A DNA stretch of 64,000 nucleotides from a bacterium (GTDB lineage: Bacteria > Planctomycetota > Planctomycetia > Planctomycetales > Planctomycetaceae). The DNA lies in the NCBI GenBank assembly GCA_016124895.1, contig WGMU01000045.1, positions 1 to 64,000 of the forward strand, given 5' to 3'. The notes beneath the pieces were generated by a model. That model was not told the DNA's origin. It searched no databases and saw nothing but the letters and a program-made list of their open reading frames with translations. The translations under genes and the position numbers were made by a program. Shown one piece after another: positions 27,014 to 35,614 of this stretch. Positions within the stretch are counted from its first letter, which is position 1. Each line of letters opens with the position of its first letter.

Positions 27014-28252
27014 ATGGCTGCACGGATTCGCTCGCTGTCTGTTCTGAACAAGCTGTACCGCGGCGGACATGAGAATCGTCTGCTGACGCTCGCGCAGACG
27101 CTCGACCGCGACCGCTTCGAGCATCGCATCGTGACGCTGACTCGCGATCCGGCGCGGACCGAGGCCGAGCAGCGGGCGTCCGGTTCGCTGCGGCCGGATT
27201 ACGCAGCAGAGGGGATTGACGTCGACGACCTCGAACTGGATTCGATTGGCGGTGGCTGGTCGGGACGACTGATCGCACCGGCGAAGTTTGCCACGGCAGT
27301 CCGGCGACTCGTCCGCTATATCCGCAAATTCGATATTCAGCTTCTCGATGCACATCACACGGTGGCGATGCTTGCGGCGGGCGTTGCGGGAAAGATCACC
27401 GGCGTGCCGGTGATTCAGACGGCGTATCACACGGGAGTCTGGCAGCGACCGACTCTGCACTGGCCGGGCCGGCAGACACTGTCGAACGCGGCGGCCATCG
27501 TGACGGACTCGCGGTTTCGAGCGAACGAGATTCGCGAGTGGATCCGCCGCGAGAGCGTGCCGATTCACGTCATCCCAACGGGCATCCCCGAACCCGTGCC
27601 GAAGGTTTCCGCTGATCAGGTTCGCAGCGAACTCGGACTGCCGCCGACCGGGCAGTGCCGTATTGTCGGCCAGGTCAGCGGACTGCTCGAATTCAAAGGC
27701 CACCTCGATCTGCTCGAAGCCGCACCGCGAGTCCTGGCCAAGCATCCCGACGTGATCTTTCTGTGTGTCGGCTTCAGCCGCGGCTTCACCGAGTACGAAA
27801 CGCGACTGCAGAACCGCATTGCCGAACTCGGCCTGACCGACCGTTTCCTGCTGCGCGGCTGGCCGGGACCAATCGGCGACGTCTGGCAGCTTTTCGACGT
27901 CTTCGCGCATCCGTCGCGGTTCGACTCACTGCCGCTGGTCGTGATCGAAGCAATGGCTCTCGCAAAACCAAGCGTCGTCACGTCGGTCGGTGGCATCACG
28001 GAATTCGTCGAGCATGAACGCTCGGGTCTGGTTGTCCCGTCAGAATCACCAGACGCATTCGCCGGTTCGTTGAATCGCCTGCTGTCCGACGCAGAACTCG
28101 GAAAGAAACTCGGCGAGAGGGCTCGACAGACATACCTGTCGCAACTGACTCCCGCGGCAATGACCGTCGCCGTCGAGTCGCTTTATGAATCACTGATCGG
28201 CAGAGTCGATAAGTCTCAGCAGCCTGTGGCAGCACGCCCTCGTGCCGCGTGA
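27014..28252 (+). CDS. Glycosyltransferase family 4
   Basis: 412 aa, GT-B fold. The N-terminal domain opens with LYRGGHENRLLTLAQTLDRDRFEHRIVTL (GGxE acceptor-side motif). The C-terminal donor domain has VIPTGIP, VGQVSGLLEFKGHLDLLEA, FLRGW (here FLLRGWPG) and the nucleotide-sugar binding PSRFDSLPLVVIEAMALAKPSVVTSVGGITE with the E-x7-E signature. It likely transfers a sugar in surface polysaccharide or glycolipid synthesis at the cytoplasmic membrane. It stands alone, flanked upstream by a palindromic repeat and downstream by a gene-poor stretch, so its pathway is unknown. Confidence 0.93.
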   Translation: MAARIRSLSVLNKLYRGGHENRLLTLAQTLDRDRFEHRIVTLTRDPARTEAEQRASGSLRPDYAAEGIDVDDLELDSIGGGWSGRLIAPAKFATAVRRLVRYIRKFDIQLLDAHHTVAMLAAGVAGKITGVPVIQTAYHTGVWQRPTLHWPGRQTLSNAAAIVTDSRFRANEIREWIRRESVPIHVIPTGIPEPVPKVSADQVRSELGLPPTGQCRIVGQVSGLLEFKGHLDLLEAAPRVLAKHPDVIFLCVGFSRGFTEYETRLQNRIAELGLTDRFLLRGWPGPIGDVWQLFDVFAHPSRFDSLPLVVIEAMALAKPSVVTSVGGITEFVEHERSGLVVPSESPDAFAGSLNRLLSDAELGKKLGERARQTYLSQLTPAAMTVAVESLYESLIGRVDKSQQPVAARPRAA

Positions 28253-28595
28253 TGAAATACTCGCCACCGTTGCTGTCAGGCCAATGCGAAACTCCGTCAC
28301 TGATTCTCATCGCGGCTGATCGACGCAAATGGCCATCACGTTGCAGCGTGTCCGTCGCACGTCTGGCCTGCTTTGGAGTCGGCAGATGTACGTGCGGCAT
28401 AATTGAGGACACGGCTTGGATTGGCTGAGCCTCTCAGTTCCATCGCGAGATCGGCTCAGATACTGATCAAACGGCCTACAGACGTACTGAAGACATGGTC
28501 CACATTATCGAACCGGATGGTGTCGACGCCGTCTCAACCGTTCAGGAAATCGGCTTGAACCGAACAAAGTCGCCCCGCTCTGAAAGAAGGGCGTG
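28253..28595. other. Gene-poor stretch at the edge of an element remnant
   Basis: About 340 nt after the glycosyltransferase. Frames are short and unsupported; it may contain decayed mobile-element sequence, since element genes begin at once downstream. Confidence 0.4.
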
Positions 28596-28883
28596 ATGAT
28601 AGACCAAACATGGATCGACGACACGAATGATCGTCTCGCACGCGGTCAAATTGTCTGGCCGGAATCGATCGAACAACTGGACTGGCTGGTCGAGCATCAT
28701 CCGCAATACGCACTGCGGGTGTTGCCACCACGATCAGAAATGCAGTTCCTCAACCGTCCCTGTGCTTATGGTCGAATGCGGTCATTCGGTGACGAGTGGC
28801 AAGAGCGATTTCTGCTGACAGCCGTTGAGAATCCGGACTTCGCACCTGCACTCCGTGTGGTGTTGATCGGAGGTGTGGTCTGA
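28596..28883 (+). CDS. Small hypothetical protein of an integrated element
   Basis: 95 aa (start ATG 28596, GTG 28593 also possible; GAAAGAAGG upstream). Acidic, with TWIDDTNDRLARGQIVWPESIEQLDWLVEHHPQYALR; no recognised domain. The next open frame begins at its stop codon, so the two appear to be one operon of the mobile element whose remains extend to the tRNA-Phe gene. Confidence 0.5.
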   Translation: MIDQTWIDDTNDRLARGQIVWPESIEQLDWLVEHHPQYALRVLPPRSEMQFLNRPCAYGRMRSFGDEWQERFLLTAVENPDFAPALRVVLIGGVV

Positions 28884-29377
28884 GTCTGAAGTCTCGACTG
28901 GCCGCGAAGGAATCCGGTACGCGATCAACTCAACGTGAGGAGAAGCCGGGGGGACCGAACTCAAAGGGCCAGCGAGCGACTCACGAACTGAGTCTGCTCG
29001 ACCTGCCGCCTGACACTGCCGACGACTGGCCGCTGCAGGCGGAAGCGTTTTACGGGCTGGCTGGTGAGTTCGTAGGCGAAGTTTTACCAGAAACCGAAGC
29101 TGATGAGGCCGCGCTGCTATTCCACTTCATCACGTTTGCCGCCACGGTGATGGGCAGGACGCGGTACTTTCCAATAAGCGGAACGCGTCATTATGCTCGA
29201 TTGTTCTCAGTGGCCGTTGGTGGAACGGCGAGCGGACGCAAGGGCACGGCGCTTGATTGTGTCCGTCACGTGTTCCGACTGGTCGACGCGGCAGCCAGTG
29301 GATCGGCACAGCATGAAGGTGTCCGAGCGGCACTATGGAATGATCCCGGATTCGGTCTTCGACGCTGCTGCCTCTGA
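28880..29377 (+). pseudogene. Truncated DUF3987-like primase/helicase N-terminus
   Basis: An open frame without an ATG until 29147 encodes ~165 residues: LSLLDLPPDTADDWPLQAEAFYGLAGEF..., then DEAALLFHFITFAATVMGRTRYFPI and VAVGGTASGRKGTALDCVRHVF. The last segment is a Walker-A-like GxxxxGRKGT motif, as in DUF3987-type element-borne ATPases. The frame stops soon after it (29377), whereas the family normally continues several hundred residues. The coding potential then switches frame into a recombinase-like tail, suggesting a deletion joined two genes. Non-ATG initiation near 28880 is possible but unproven. Confidence 0.55.
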
Positions 29378-29388
29378 ACATGCAGCGA
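29290..29388 (+). pseudogene. Tyrosine-recombinase C-terminal remnant
   Basis: In the frame after the truncated ATPase, HSMKVSERHYGMIPDSVFDAAAS matches the end of tyrosine integrases (box H-S..V...HY with the nucleophilic Tyr, then a VxxxxFxxAA tail). The rest of the catalytic domain is missing. Its position 140 nt from a tRNA-Phe gene whose anticodon region is duplicated nearby supports an integrase remnant. Motif reading only. Confidence 0.45.
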
Positions 29389-29470
29389 GCGCAGCAGCAG
29401 GGCGGGGAACTGAGCACGCACTGCCCTGCAGCTCGAGTTTTCCAAGCGTCGTCGCCAATGGGACCGCGCA

Positions 29471-29515
29471 AAAGAAAACCCGCACCAGTCAACGGGTTAC
29501 GACTGTGTGCGGGTT
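29471..29515 (-). terminator. Rho-independent terminator of tRNA-Phe
   Basis: On the minus strand AACCCGCAC (29515-29507) pairs with GTGCGGGTT (29485-29477), followed by TTCTTTT. It begins about 12 nt beyond the 3' end of the tRNA, the expected place for a tRNA terminator. Confidence 0.8.
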
Positions 29516-29526
29516 GATTCAGGGAG

Positions 29527-29599
29527 TGGACGGGGGCGGGATCGAACCGCCGACACCAGGATTTTCAGTCCTGTGCTCTACCAACTGAGCTACCCGTCC
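29527..29599 (-). tRNA. tRNA-Phe (GAA)
   Basis: 73 nt folding as a full cloverleaf: acceptor GGACGGG/CCCGTCC (7 bp), D arm GCTC..GAGC, anticodon stem CAGGA/TCCTG with loop CTGAAAA (anticodon GAA), variable GTGTC, T arm GGCGG-TTCGATC-CCGCC and discriminator A. CCA is not encoded. The anticodon arm and adjacent bases are duplicated at 30655-30678. Confidence 0.97.
29552..29575. repeat. att-like direct repeat, copy in tRNA-Phe
   Basis: 24 bp covering the anticodon arm and variable loop (plus strand begins GACACCAGGATTTTCAGTCC and ends TGTG) identical to 30655-30678 in the same orientation. With one mismatch the match extends a few bases further. Confidence 0.8.
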
Positions 29600-29816
29600 G
29601 GTACGGAGCCGGCTGCCTCGACGAGGCAGAGGTCTCTGCCAGATAACGACTTGCGTCGAAACCGGCAGCCGCGAGGGGCGGAAATCTAGCCGATGCCCGG
29701 AAGTGATGCAACGCAGTGGGAAGCAGAACGAAGCATCCTGCAGCGACCTGGCGCGAGCTACCTAGTCGCATTCCACGTTCCGCATTCGGACTTCCTCATC
29801 TCGACTTCCCCGACCG

Positions 29817-30620
29817 TCAGGCTTCCGCCAGCAGTTTCAGAGCGGCGTCCTTCAGGCCGGCGTTGACCGACAGGCCGTTGTTCGAGTGGATGCTGACCTT
29901 TCCGGCAAAATCGACGAAGTGGCCACCGGCCTCCTGCATGATGGGCACCAGCGGAGCGCAGTCCCAGGGATTCAGCAGCGGGTCGACCATGAGGTCGGCC
30001 CGGCCGGTTGCGACCAGAATATGGCCGTAGCAGTCGCCCCAGCCGCGGCTGATCTGAGTGGTATTACAGAACCGCTCGAAGGCCGCCTGACGGCCGACGC
30101 GTGACCAGCCCTGAATCGTCGTCGTGCAGAATGTCGCTTCCGAGAGATCGCTTACGTCCGAGACGCGTGCGCGGCGAGCTGCGTGCGAACCGACCTGCCA
30201 GAAGGCTCCAAGACCGCGCGCTGCATAGACAACTTCACCGAGCGCTGGCAGCCGACACACGCCGACCACCTGCTCGTCACCGTGCTCAAGTCCGATCAGC
30301 GTTCCGAACAGCGGAACGCCGTGAATGAACGACTTGGTTCCGTCGACCGGGTCGAGAATCCAGCGCCAGCCACTGGAGCCCGCTGCTTCGCCGAATTCTT
30401 CACCGAGGATCGCGTCATTGGGATACGACTCGGCAATCAGACTGCGAATGAGCTGCTCGGCGCCGCGGTCGGCTGCCGTGACCGGAGAGGAGTCTCGCTT
30501 GCGATCGACGGCCAGTTCCGGGGACTGGTAGTGGCTCATGATGAATTCGCCAGCCCGTTCGGCAGCAGTGAGGGCAAAGGCAAGGCGGGCTTGGAGATCG
30601 GCTGCAGTGTGCGTTGTCAT
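29817..30620 (-). CDS. hisN: Histidinol-phosphatase / inositol-monophosphatase family protein
   Basis: 267 aa from ATG 30620; the longer frame to 30689 reads through the att-like repeat and is rejected. The Mg-dependent phosphatase signature is complete: GEEFGE (metal Glu), WILDPVDGTKSFIHG (motif DPxDGT), and near the C-terminus WDCAPLVPIMQEAGG (WDxA). The substrate segment fits HisN-type histidinol-phosphate phosphatases (SPVTAADRGAEQLIR) better than SuhB, but myo-inositol-1-phosphate cannot be excluded. It is located between the two copies of the 24-bp repeat, so it is formally inside the putative attachment interval. Confidence 0.88.
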   Translation of the reverse strand: MTTHTAADLQARLAFALTAAERAGEFIMSHYQSPELAVDRKRDSSPVTAADRGAEQLIRSLIAESYPNDAILGEEFGEAAGSSGWRWILDPVDGTKSFIHGVPLFGTLIGLEHGDEQVVGVCRLPALGEVVYAARGLGAFWQVGSHAARRARVSDVSDLSEATFCTTTIQGWSRVGRQAAFERFCNTTQISRGWGDCYGHILVATGRADLMVDPLLNPWDCAPLVPIMQEAGGHFVDFAGKVSIHSNNGLSVNAGLKDAALKLLAEA

Positions 30621-30654
30621 ACGGAGTCTGTGCCATGGAAAGTGGAGCGGCGCT

Positions 30655-30678
30655 GACACCAGGATTTTCAGTCCTGTG
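30655..30678. repeat. att-like direct repeat, second copy
   Basis: Exact 24-bp copy of the tRNA-Phe anticodon region (29552-29575), without the rest of the tRNA. It lies 34 nt upstream of the hisN-like start codon. Confidence 0.8.
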
Positions 30679-30746
30679 GTCAGCCTCAACTTAGGAATGC
30701 GTCAGAAACAGCTTCCCGAGAATTCCAGGACATCCAGCTTGTCGTT

Positions 30747-30821
30747 GCAGCGCAAAGGCGCGAAGTCGCAAAGATTCGCGAAGGCTTTGCGTTCCTTTGA
30801 GTCTTCGCGCCTTTGCGCTGC
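30747..30821. repeat. 19-bp inverted repeat GCAGCGCAAAGGCGCGAAG
   Basis: GCAGCGCAAAGGCGCGAAG (30747-30765) and CTTCGCGCCTTTGCGCTGC (30803-30821) are perfect inverse copies with a 37-nt loop containing a further imperfect palindrome. A related sequence lies at 58553-58635. It is a dispersed palindromic element between hisN and msrA. Confidence 0.8.
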
Positions 30822-30958
30822 AGTCAGCAGGAAGAAGGGAAGTTATTTCAGACTCGTTCCTTATTGCGAACGAGCAGATCACGAAGGAGCAGCAGGCCAC
30901 GGATGAAACACGGACTGGTCACGGATCAGTCGGATGCCCATCCGTTTTCTGTCCGTGA

Positions 30959-31738
30959 CTACTCGGCCTTCGCGGATGGCTTCAGTTTTTCGGCGAAAAC
31001 CTGCTTGACCTTTTCGACTTTCGGGACAATGACGAGGCGGCAGTACGGAGCTCGGCCGTTCAGCTCGAAGTAGTCCTGGTGGTAGCCCTCAGCTTCGTAG
31101 AAGTTCCTGAACGGCGTCACTTCCGTGACGATCGGATTCGGAAACGCACCGGACTGGTTGAGTTCGGCGATGATTTTCCCGGCGACCTGCTTCTGCTCGT
31201 CCGTGTGGTAAAAAATCGCCGAGCGGTACTGCGTGCCTTCGTCGGCTCCCTGGCGGTTGAGCGTGGTCGGATCGTGCGAGGTGAAGAAGATCTGGAGAAT
31301 CTCCTCAAACGACGTCACCGCCGGGTCATAGTCGAGCTGGACGACCTCGGCGTGCCCCGTCATGCCTTCGCAGACTTCCTTGTAAGTCGGATTCTCGACG
31401 TCGCCGCCCGAGTAGCCGGAGCGAACGGCCGAGACTCCTTCAATCCGCTCAAACACGGCCTCGACGCACCAGAAGCAGCCGGCACCGAGCGTCACGGTTT
31501 GGGAGCCACTGCTCGCTTTCGATGGCGCCGCTTCCGTCGTCGATGCCGACCTGTCCTCGCTGCTCGCGGTCCGTTCAGAATCTGCAGCGCCGTCAACATC
31601 TGCAGTGCCATCGACGGAAGCTGTCGCTGCTGGAGGCGCCAGTGATTCCGAGTCCGGCGTGCTGGACGAGCAGCCGACGGCGACGACGCAGACGACAGCA
31701 GCAGTGATTACGCGTGAGCAGGCAGCCATTCGAGACAT
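30959..31738 (-). CDS. msrA: Peptide-methionine (S)-S-oxide reductase, lipoprotein form
   Basis: 259 aa. A lipoprotein signal with lipobox VAVGC (Cys23) and a ~55-residue acidic Ser/Ala linker precede the MsrA domain. The domain has catalytic Cys88 in GCFWCVEAVFE, then GYSGGDVENPTYKEVCEGMTGHAEVVQLDYDP and DEGTQYRSAIFYH. The enzyme reduces Met-S-sulfoxide in proteins; the signal places it outside the cytoplasm, protecting envelope proteins. The catalytic residue is an ordinary Cys codon, not UGA. No msrB is adjacent. Confidence 0.95.
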   Translation of the reverse strand: MSRMAACSRVITAAVVCVVAVGCSSSTPDSESLAPPAATASVDGTADVDGAADSERTASSEDRSASTTEAAPSKASSGSQTVTLGAGCFWCVEAVFERIEGVSAVRSGYSGGDVENPTYKEVCEGMTGHAEVVQLDYDPAVTSFEEILQIFFTSHDPTTLNRQGADEGTQYRSAIFYHTDEQKQVAGKIIAELNQSGAFPNPIVTEVTPFRNFYEAEGYHQDYFELNGRAPYCRLVIVPKVEKVKQVFAEKLKPSAKAE

Positions 31739-31877
31739 CGTTGGAGAGACCTCTGTTTTTGAAAATCGCTGAACAGGCAGTGGAAGCTGGTTTTGTTGCG
31801 TTCCCGAGATCAGCCGCCGGGCGCTCGCCCACGGTTCTGCCAGACCGGAGGAGAACCGGACGTCGGCGCGAGCCGGC

Positions 31878-31940
31878 TGATAAGTCTGATTGCACTTCGA
31901 GGAGTGGTTTCGGATGTGTTCCCACGCGGGGCGGAGAGTT
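31878..31940. repeat. Dispersed intergenic repeat (GGCTGATAAGTCTGATTGCA type)
   Basis: The sequence GCCGGCTGATAAGTCTGATT and the ~30 nt after it resemble 63939-63995 (GGCGGCTGATGAGTCTGATT and following) at roughly four of five positions. Both lie in non-coding DNA. Confidence 0.55.
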
Positions 31941-31981
31941 TAGGCGGTGTGCGGCCGGATCGAAATACGGTAACGCGGTCG

Positions 31982-33478
31982 TCAGTCATCAGCAGGAACT
32001 GCCAATGTGTTCGCCAGTTCCCTGACAATCGCGATGAACTGCCGGCCGCGATCCTCGAAACTCTGAAACCAGTCATAGCTTGCGCAGCCCGGCGAGAGGA
32101 GCACGACGTCGCCGGGAGTCGACCTGTCGATCGCCCAGCAAACGGCATCTCGAAATGACGCAGCGACCCGGTACGTCGGTGGGGATGGACAGCGACCGAG
32201 TCGCTCGGCCAGCCGGGGTCCCGTTGTTCCGAGCAGAGCTGCAGCTTTGACCCGAGCACCGATCGCCGCCGCGAAACGGCTCAGGTCGACCTGCTTGTCA
32301 TAACCGCCGGCCAGGAGCACGATCGGTTCATCGAACGCGTTGAGGGCCGCGATGGCTGATTCCGGAGTTGTCGCGATTGAGTCGTTGTAGAAGAAGCGGC
32401 CATTGAACTCGCCGATCAGTTGCAGCCGATGCGGGAGCGGCTCGAACTGCGACAGTCCCCGTTCGATCGAGGCAGAGTCGACGCCTGCGATGGTCGCTGC
32501 GGCGACGGCAGCCAGAGCGTTCTCCTGATTGTGCCGTCCTCGCAGGCGGAACCCGGTCAGCGAAACGCAGGCATTATGCCCGTCGATATGACAGCGAATG
32601 GTGTTGCCATTGAGCCATGACGCATTGCCGGGCTGCGACTTAACTTCGCCGGTGTTGACGTTGCCGCCGCCAGCGCCGAACGCGACCCGTCCTGCTTCAC
32701 CCGGCCAGGCAGAAACCATCTCGTCATTCGCGTTGAGCACAGCCCAGTCGGCGGCAGTCTGCCAGCGCAGGATGGACTGTTTCGCAGCAGCATAGGCTTC
32801 GAGCGTCCCGTGCCAGTCAAGATGGTTGGGCGCGAAGTTCGTCACGACCGCAATGTCAGGCCGCGCACGCAGACCGTTAAGACGTTCGAGCTGAAAGCTG
32901 CTCAGCTCTAGCACGACGTCGTCAGAAGGTTCGATCTGATCGACGATGGGCAGCAGACTGCCGCCAATGTTTCCGCCGAGCCAGCAGCGCCGACAACCAG
33001 CTTCCAGCAGCGCATGGATCAGTGCCGTCGTTGTCGACTTTCCGTTGCTGCCCGTGACGGCGACGACACGGCCGCGGTTGAGCTGCCAGAACAGATTCAT
33101 CTCCGTCGTCAGCGGGACGCCGCGGTCAATGAGTTGTCTAAGCAGCGGATGATCGGGCCGCACTGCCGGATTGATGACGACCAGATCCGCATCCTCAAAG
33201 TGCGAAGCGTCCTGTTCACCAAGTCGCCAGTCGATGTTGTCAATGTCGTCGAGCAGCGCAACAGAGGCGGCCAGTTGTTCGCGGGTTCGCGTGTCGGAAA
33301 TCCGAGTCGCGGCGCCATGCCCGGCAAGGAACCTCACAACACCGACGCCTCCGCCAAACGAACCGAGCCCCATCACGACGACTCGCTTCCCGCGGAGTTG
33401 ATCAATGCTGACGGACGCGAATTCCTCACTCACGACAGACTTGCCTCTCTCATTCGTCGCTCCCATGCTCCACAGCAT
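31982..33478 (-). CDS. murD: UDP-N-acetylmuramoyl-L-alanine--D-glutamate ligase
   Basis: 498 aa. The Rossmann N-domain (VVVMGLGSFGGGVGVVRFL) is followed by the ATP-binding P-loop VTGSNGKSTTTALIHALL, then LELSSFQLERL, NFAPNHLDWHGTLEAYAAAK and the C-domain with PHRLQLIGEFNGRFFYNDSIATTPESAIAAL (NDSKATN-like). All Mur-ligase ATP and UDP-MurNAc residues visible are conserved. It adds D-Glu to UDP-MurNAc-L-Ala in peptidoglycan synthesis. Alternative starts at 33463 (ATG) or 33433 (GTG, spaced from AGAGG) would shorten it by 5 or 15 residues. It is isolated from other dcw genes, which is common in planctomycetes. Confidence 0.95.
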   Translation of the reverse strand: MLWSMGATNERGKSVVSEEFASVSIDQLRGKRVVVMGLGSFGGGVGVVRFLAGHGAATRISDTRTREQLAASVALLDDIDNIDWRLGEQDASHFEDADLVVINPAVRPDHPLLRQLIDRGVPLTTEMNLFWQLNRGRVVAVTGSNGKSTTTALIHALLEAGCRRCWLGGNIGGSLLPIVDQIEPSDDVVLELSSFQLERLNGLRARPDIAVVTNFAPNHLDWHGTLEAYAAAKQSILRWQTAADWAVLNANDEMVSAWPGEAGRVAFGAGGGNVNTGEVKSQPGNASWLNGNTIRCHIDGHNACVSLTGFRLRGRHNQENALAAVAAATIAGVDSASIERGLSQFEPLPHRLQLIGEFNGRFFYNDSIATTPESAIAALNAFDEPIVLLAGGYDKQVDLSRFAAAIGARVKAAALLGTTGPRLAERLGRCPSPPTYRVAASFRDAVCWAIDRSTPGDVVLLSPGCASYDWFQSFEDRGRQFIAIVRELANTLAVPADD

Positions 33479-33715
33479 CTTGTGACCAGTGTTGCGAGTT
33501 GGAAACTCGTTTCCGGACGTGCTGCGCGAGTTCTCACAGTGGTTATCGTGCCGGGCTGCCTCGCCGACAAGGTGGAAACGGGAGCAGGTGATTTTCCCGG
33601 GAACACGCCGGGAAACCGTTGCTGAAATCAGCCGGCACGCGCCTGTTCAAGCCGTCCGCTTCAAAGTGTCTGTGCCGTTTCGTCCGTCACCTGTCCCTTG
33701 CCAGGAACCATCGAT

Positions 33716-35176
33716 ATGTGTCGAGTCGCTGCCTCACTTTGCTCCGCTTTGCTGATTTCCATCCTGCTCCTGTCATCGGCCACTGTTGCCGCGGAGCGTC
33801 CAAACGTTGTCTTCTTTCTCGTCGACGACCTTGGCTATATGGACATCGGCGCGAACAATCCCAAAACGTTCTACGAAACGCCAAACGTCGACGCGCTGGC
33901 TCGCGACGGGATGCGGTTTACCGATGGTTACGCCGCCAATCCCGTCTGCAGCCCGACGCGATACAGCATTATGACGGGCAAGTATCCGTCCCGAGTTGAC
34001 GCGACGAACTTCTTCTCCGGAATGCGCGAAGGTCGTTTTAAACCGGCGCCGCTGAACGACCGCATGGCACTCAGTGAAGTCACGCTCGGCGAAGCATTTC
34101 ACGAAGCTGGTTACCGGACAGCGTTTTTCGGCAAATGGCACCTGGGGCCGACTGAAGAATTCTGGCCCGAGAAACAGGGCTTCGAGCTGAACTTTGGCGG
34201 CAACGTCCGCGGCGCACCGAAGAGCTACTTCTCACCTTATGGCAACCCGCGTCTGCCCGACGGGCCAAAGGGCGAGCATCTGACGGCCCGTCTCGCCAGA
34301 GAAGCCGTCGGGGCGATTGAGAAATTCAAAGACGACCCGTTCCTGATTTACCTCTCGTTCTACACCGTCCACACGCCGCTGCAGGCTCCGAAGGATCTGG
34401 TCGAGAAATACCGCAGGAAGGCCGAAACCGTGCCTGGCCCCGAGTTCGGTCCCGAGGAGCAGGTCTGGCCGGACGCGAACCAGGAGCGGCAGGTGCGGCT
34501 CGTCCAGAAGCACGCGACCTACGCGGCAATGGTCGAGACGATGGACACGGCCGTCGGACGCGTCATTGACAAGCTGAAGCAACTCGGCCTGTACGATAAC
34601 ACGATCATCTGCTTCATGGCCGACAACGGTGGCCTGTCAACGTCGGAAGGCTCGCCAACTTCCAACCTGCCACTGCGCGGTGGCAAGGGCTGGCTGTATG
34701 AAGGCGGCATCCGCGAAGCCTTCCTGATCCGCGCTCCCGGCGTCACAAAGCCCGGCAGCGAGTGCTCGGTCCCGGTCATCAGCACCGACTTCTACCCGAC
34801 GCTGCTCGACGTCGCCGGCCTAAACGCAAAGCCGCAGCAGACGCTCGACGGCGTCAGCCTCAAGCCGCTGCTGACCGGTGAGAAGTCACTCGACCGCGAG
34901 CCGCTGTTCTGGCACTACCCGCACTACTCGAACCAGGGCGGCTTCCCCGGCGGAGCAGTCCGCGAGGGCAACTACAAACTCATCGAACGCTTCGAAGACG
35001 GCCGCGTCCACCTCTTCGACCTGTCCACCGACCTGGGCGAGCGAACCGATCTGTCCTCAAAGATGCCCGATCGGGCCGCCACCATGCGAGCCCGCCTCCA
35101 CACCTGGTACAAAACCGTTGACGCCAAATTCCTCCAGCCCAAATCGGTCGACGGCCCACAGCCCTGGCGACCGTGA
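33716..35176 (+). CDS. Secreted arylsulfatase-family sulfatase
   Basis: 486 aa from ATG 33716, which has AGGA at proper distance; a TTG at 33698 is less likely. Signal peptide (LCSALLISILLLSSATVAA) then RPNVVFFLVDDLGYMD with the metal Asp pair. The CxPxR motif is CSPTR at 78-82, where Cys78 becomes formylglycine, followed by TGKYPSR. Other landmarks: FFGKWHLGP, GFELNFGG, MADNGG, and a C-terminal HLFDLSTDLGERTDL. It hydrolyses sulfate esters, typically of marine polysaccharides. It needs a formylglycine-generating enzyme, which is not in this window. Confidence 0.95.
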   Translation: MCRVAASLCSALLISILLLSSATVAAERPNVVFFLVDDLGYMDIGANNPKTFYETPNVDALARDGMRFTDGYAANPVCSPTRYSIMTGKYPSRVDATNFFSGMREGRFKPAPLNDRMALSEVTLGEAFHEAGYRTAFFGKWHLGPTEEFWPEKQGFELNFGGNVRGAPKSYFSPYGNPRLPDGPKGEHLTARLAREAVGAIEKFKDDPFLIYLSFYTVHTPLQAPKDLVEKYRRKAETVPGPEFGPEEQVWPDANQERQVRLVQKHATYAAMVETMDTAVGRVIDKLKQLGLYDNTIICFMADNGGLSTSEGSPTSNLPLRGGKGWLYEGGIREAFLIRAPGVTKPGSECSVPVISTDFYPTLLDVAGLNAKPQQTLDGVSLKPLLTGEKSLDREPLFWHYPHYSNQGGFPGGAVREGNYKLIERFEDGRVHLFDLSTDLGERTDLSSKMPDRAATMRARLHTWYKTVDAKFLQPKSVDGPQPWRP

Positions 35177-35402
35177 TCAACAACTCGTCCCACGCTCTGC
35201 GCGAGTGGTGTGTCAAGAAAGCTGCTGGCCATACCTGGAACTGTATCCGTCTGGAGTAACTTCCAAGTCCAGCCGCACTCACGGCATCGCATTCTGGATT
35301 TCAGGGTTTGTCACCCCGGTGGTGTCTCGATTTCCTGGTGACACATATTTTGTGGATTATGCCCCTACGAGAAGACTGTTCAGAATCGAGCACCAGAATC
35401 GG

Positions 35403-35561
35403 ATGATTCTTCTTACTCTTGCCTGCAGTGCAGTTGGAGTTGCATTGATCGTCTGTGGCTGTCGTGCGACGCTGCAGTCGAGTTACAGATTGTCTGTGCT
35501 GTTCGCAATTCTGGTCTCGCTCGTGTTGCATTCTGGCTTCGAAATACTCTCTCGGCAGTAG
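35403..35561 (+). CDS. Possible 52-aa membrane protein
   Basis: ATG 35403 opens a 52-residue frame with two hydrophobic helices (ILLTLACSAVGVALIVCGC and LSVLFAILVSLVLHSGFEIL). Size and composition fit a small membrane protein, but there is no homologue known to me and no strong ribosome binding site; the frame may be chance. Confidence 0.3.
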   Translation: MILLTLACSAVGVALIVCGCRATLQSSYRLSVLFAILVSLVLHSGFEILSRQ

Positions 35562-35614
35562 CTTTAGAGTGCATGAGGCGAAACAGAACGCACCTTTTCA
35601 AACATGGCCGGTGG

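Noticed and set aside
30959-31738. msrA as a second selenoprotein
   Set aside because: The catalytic residue in GCFWC is a normal Cys codon and no UGA interrupts the gene.
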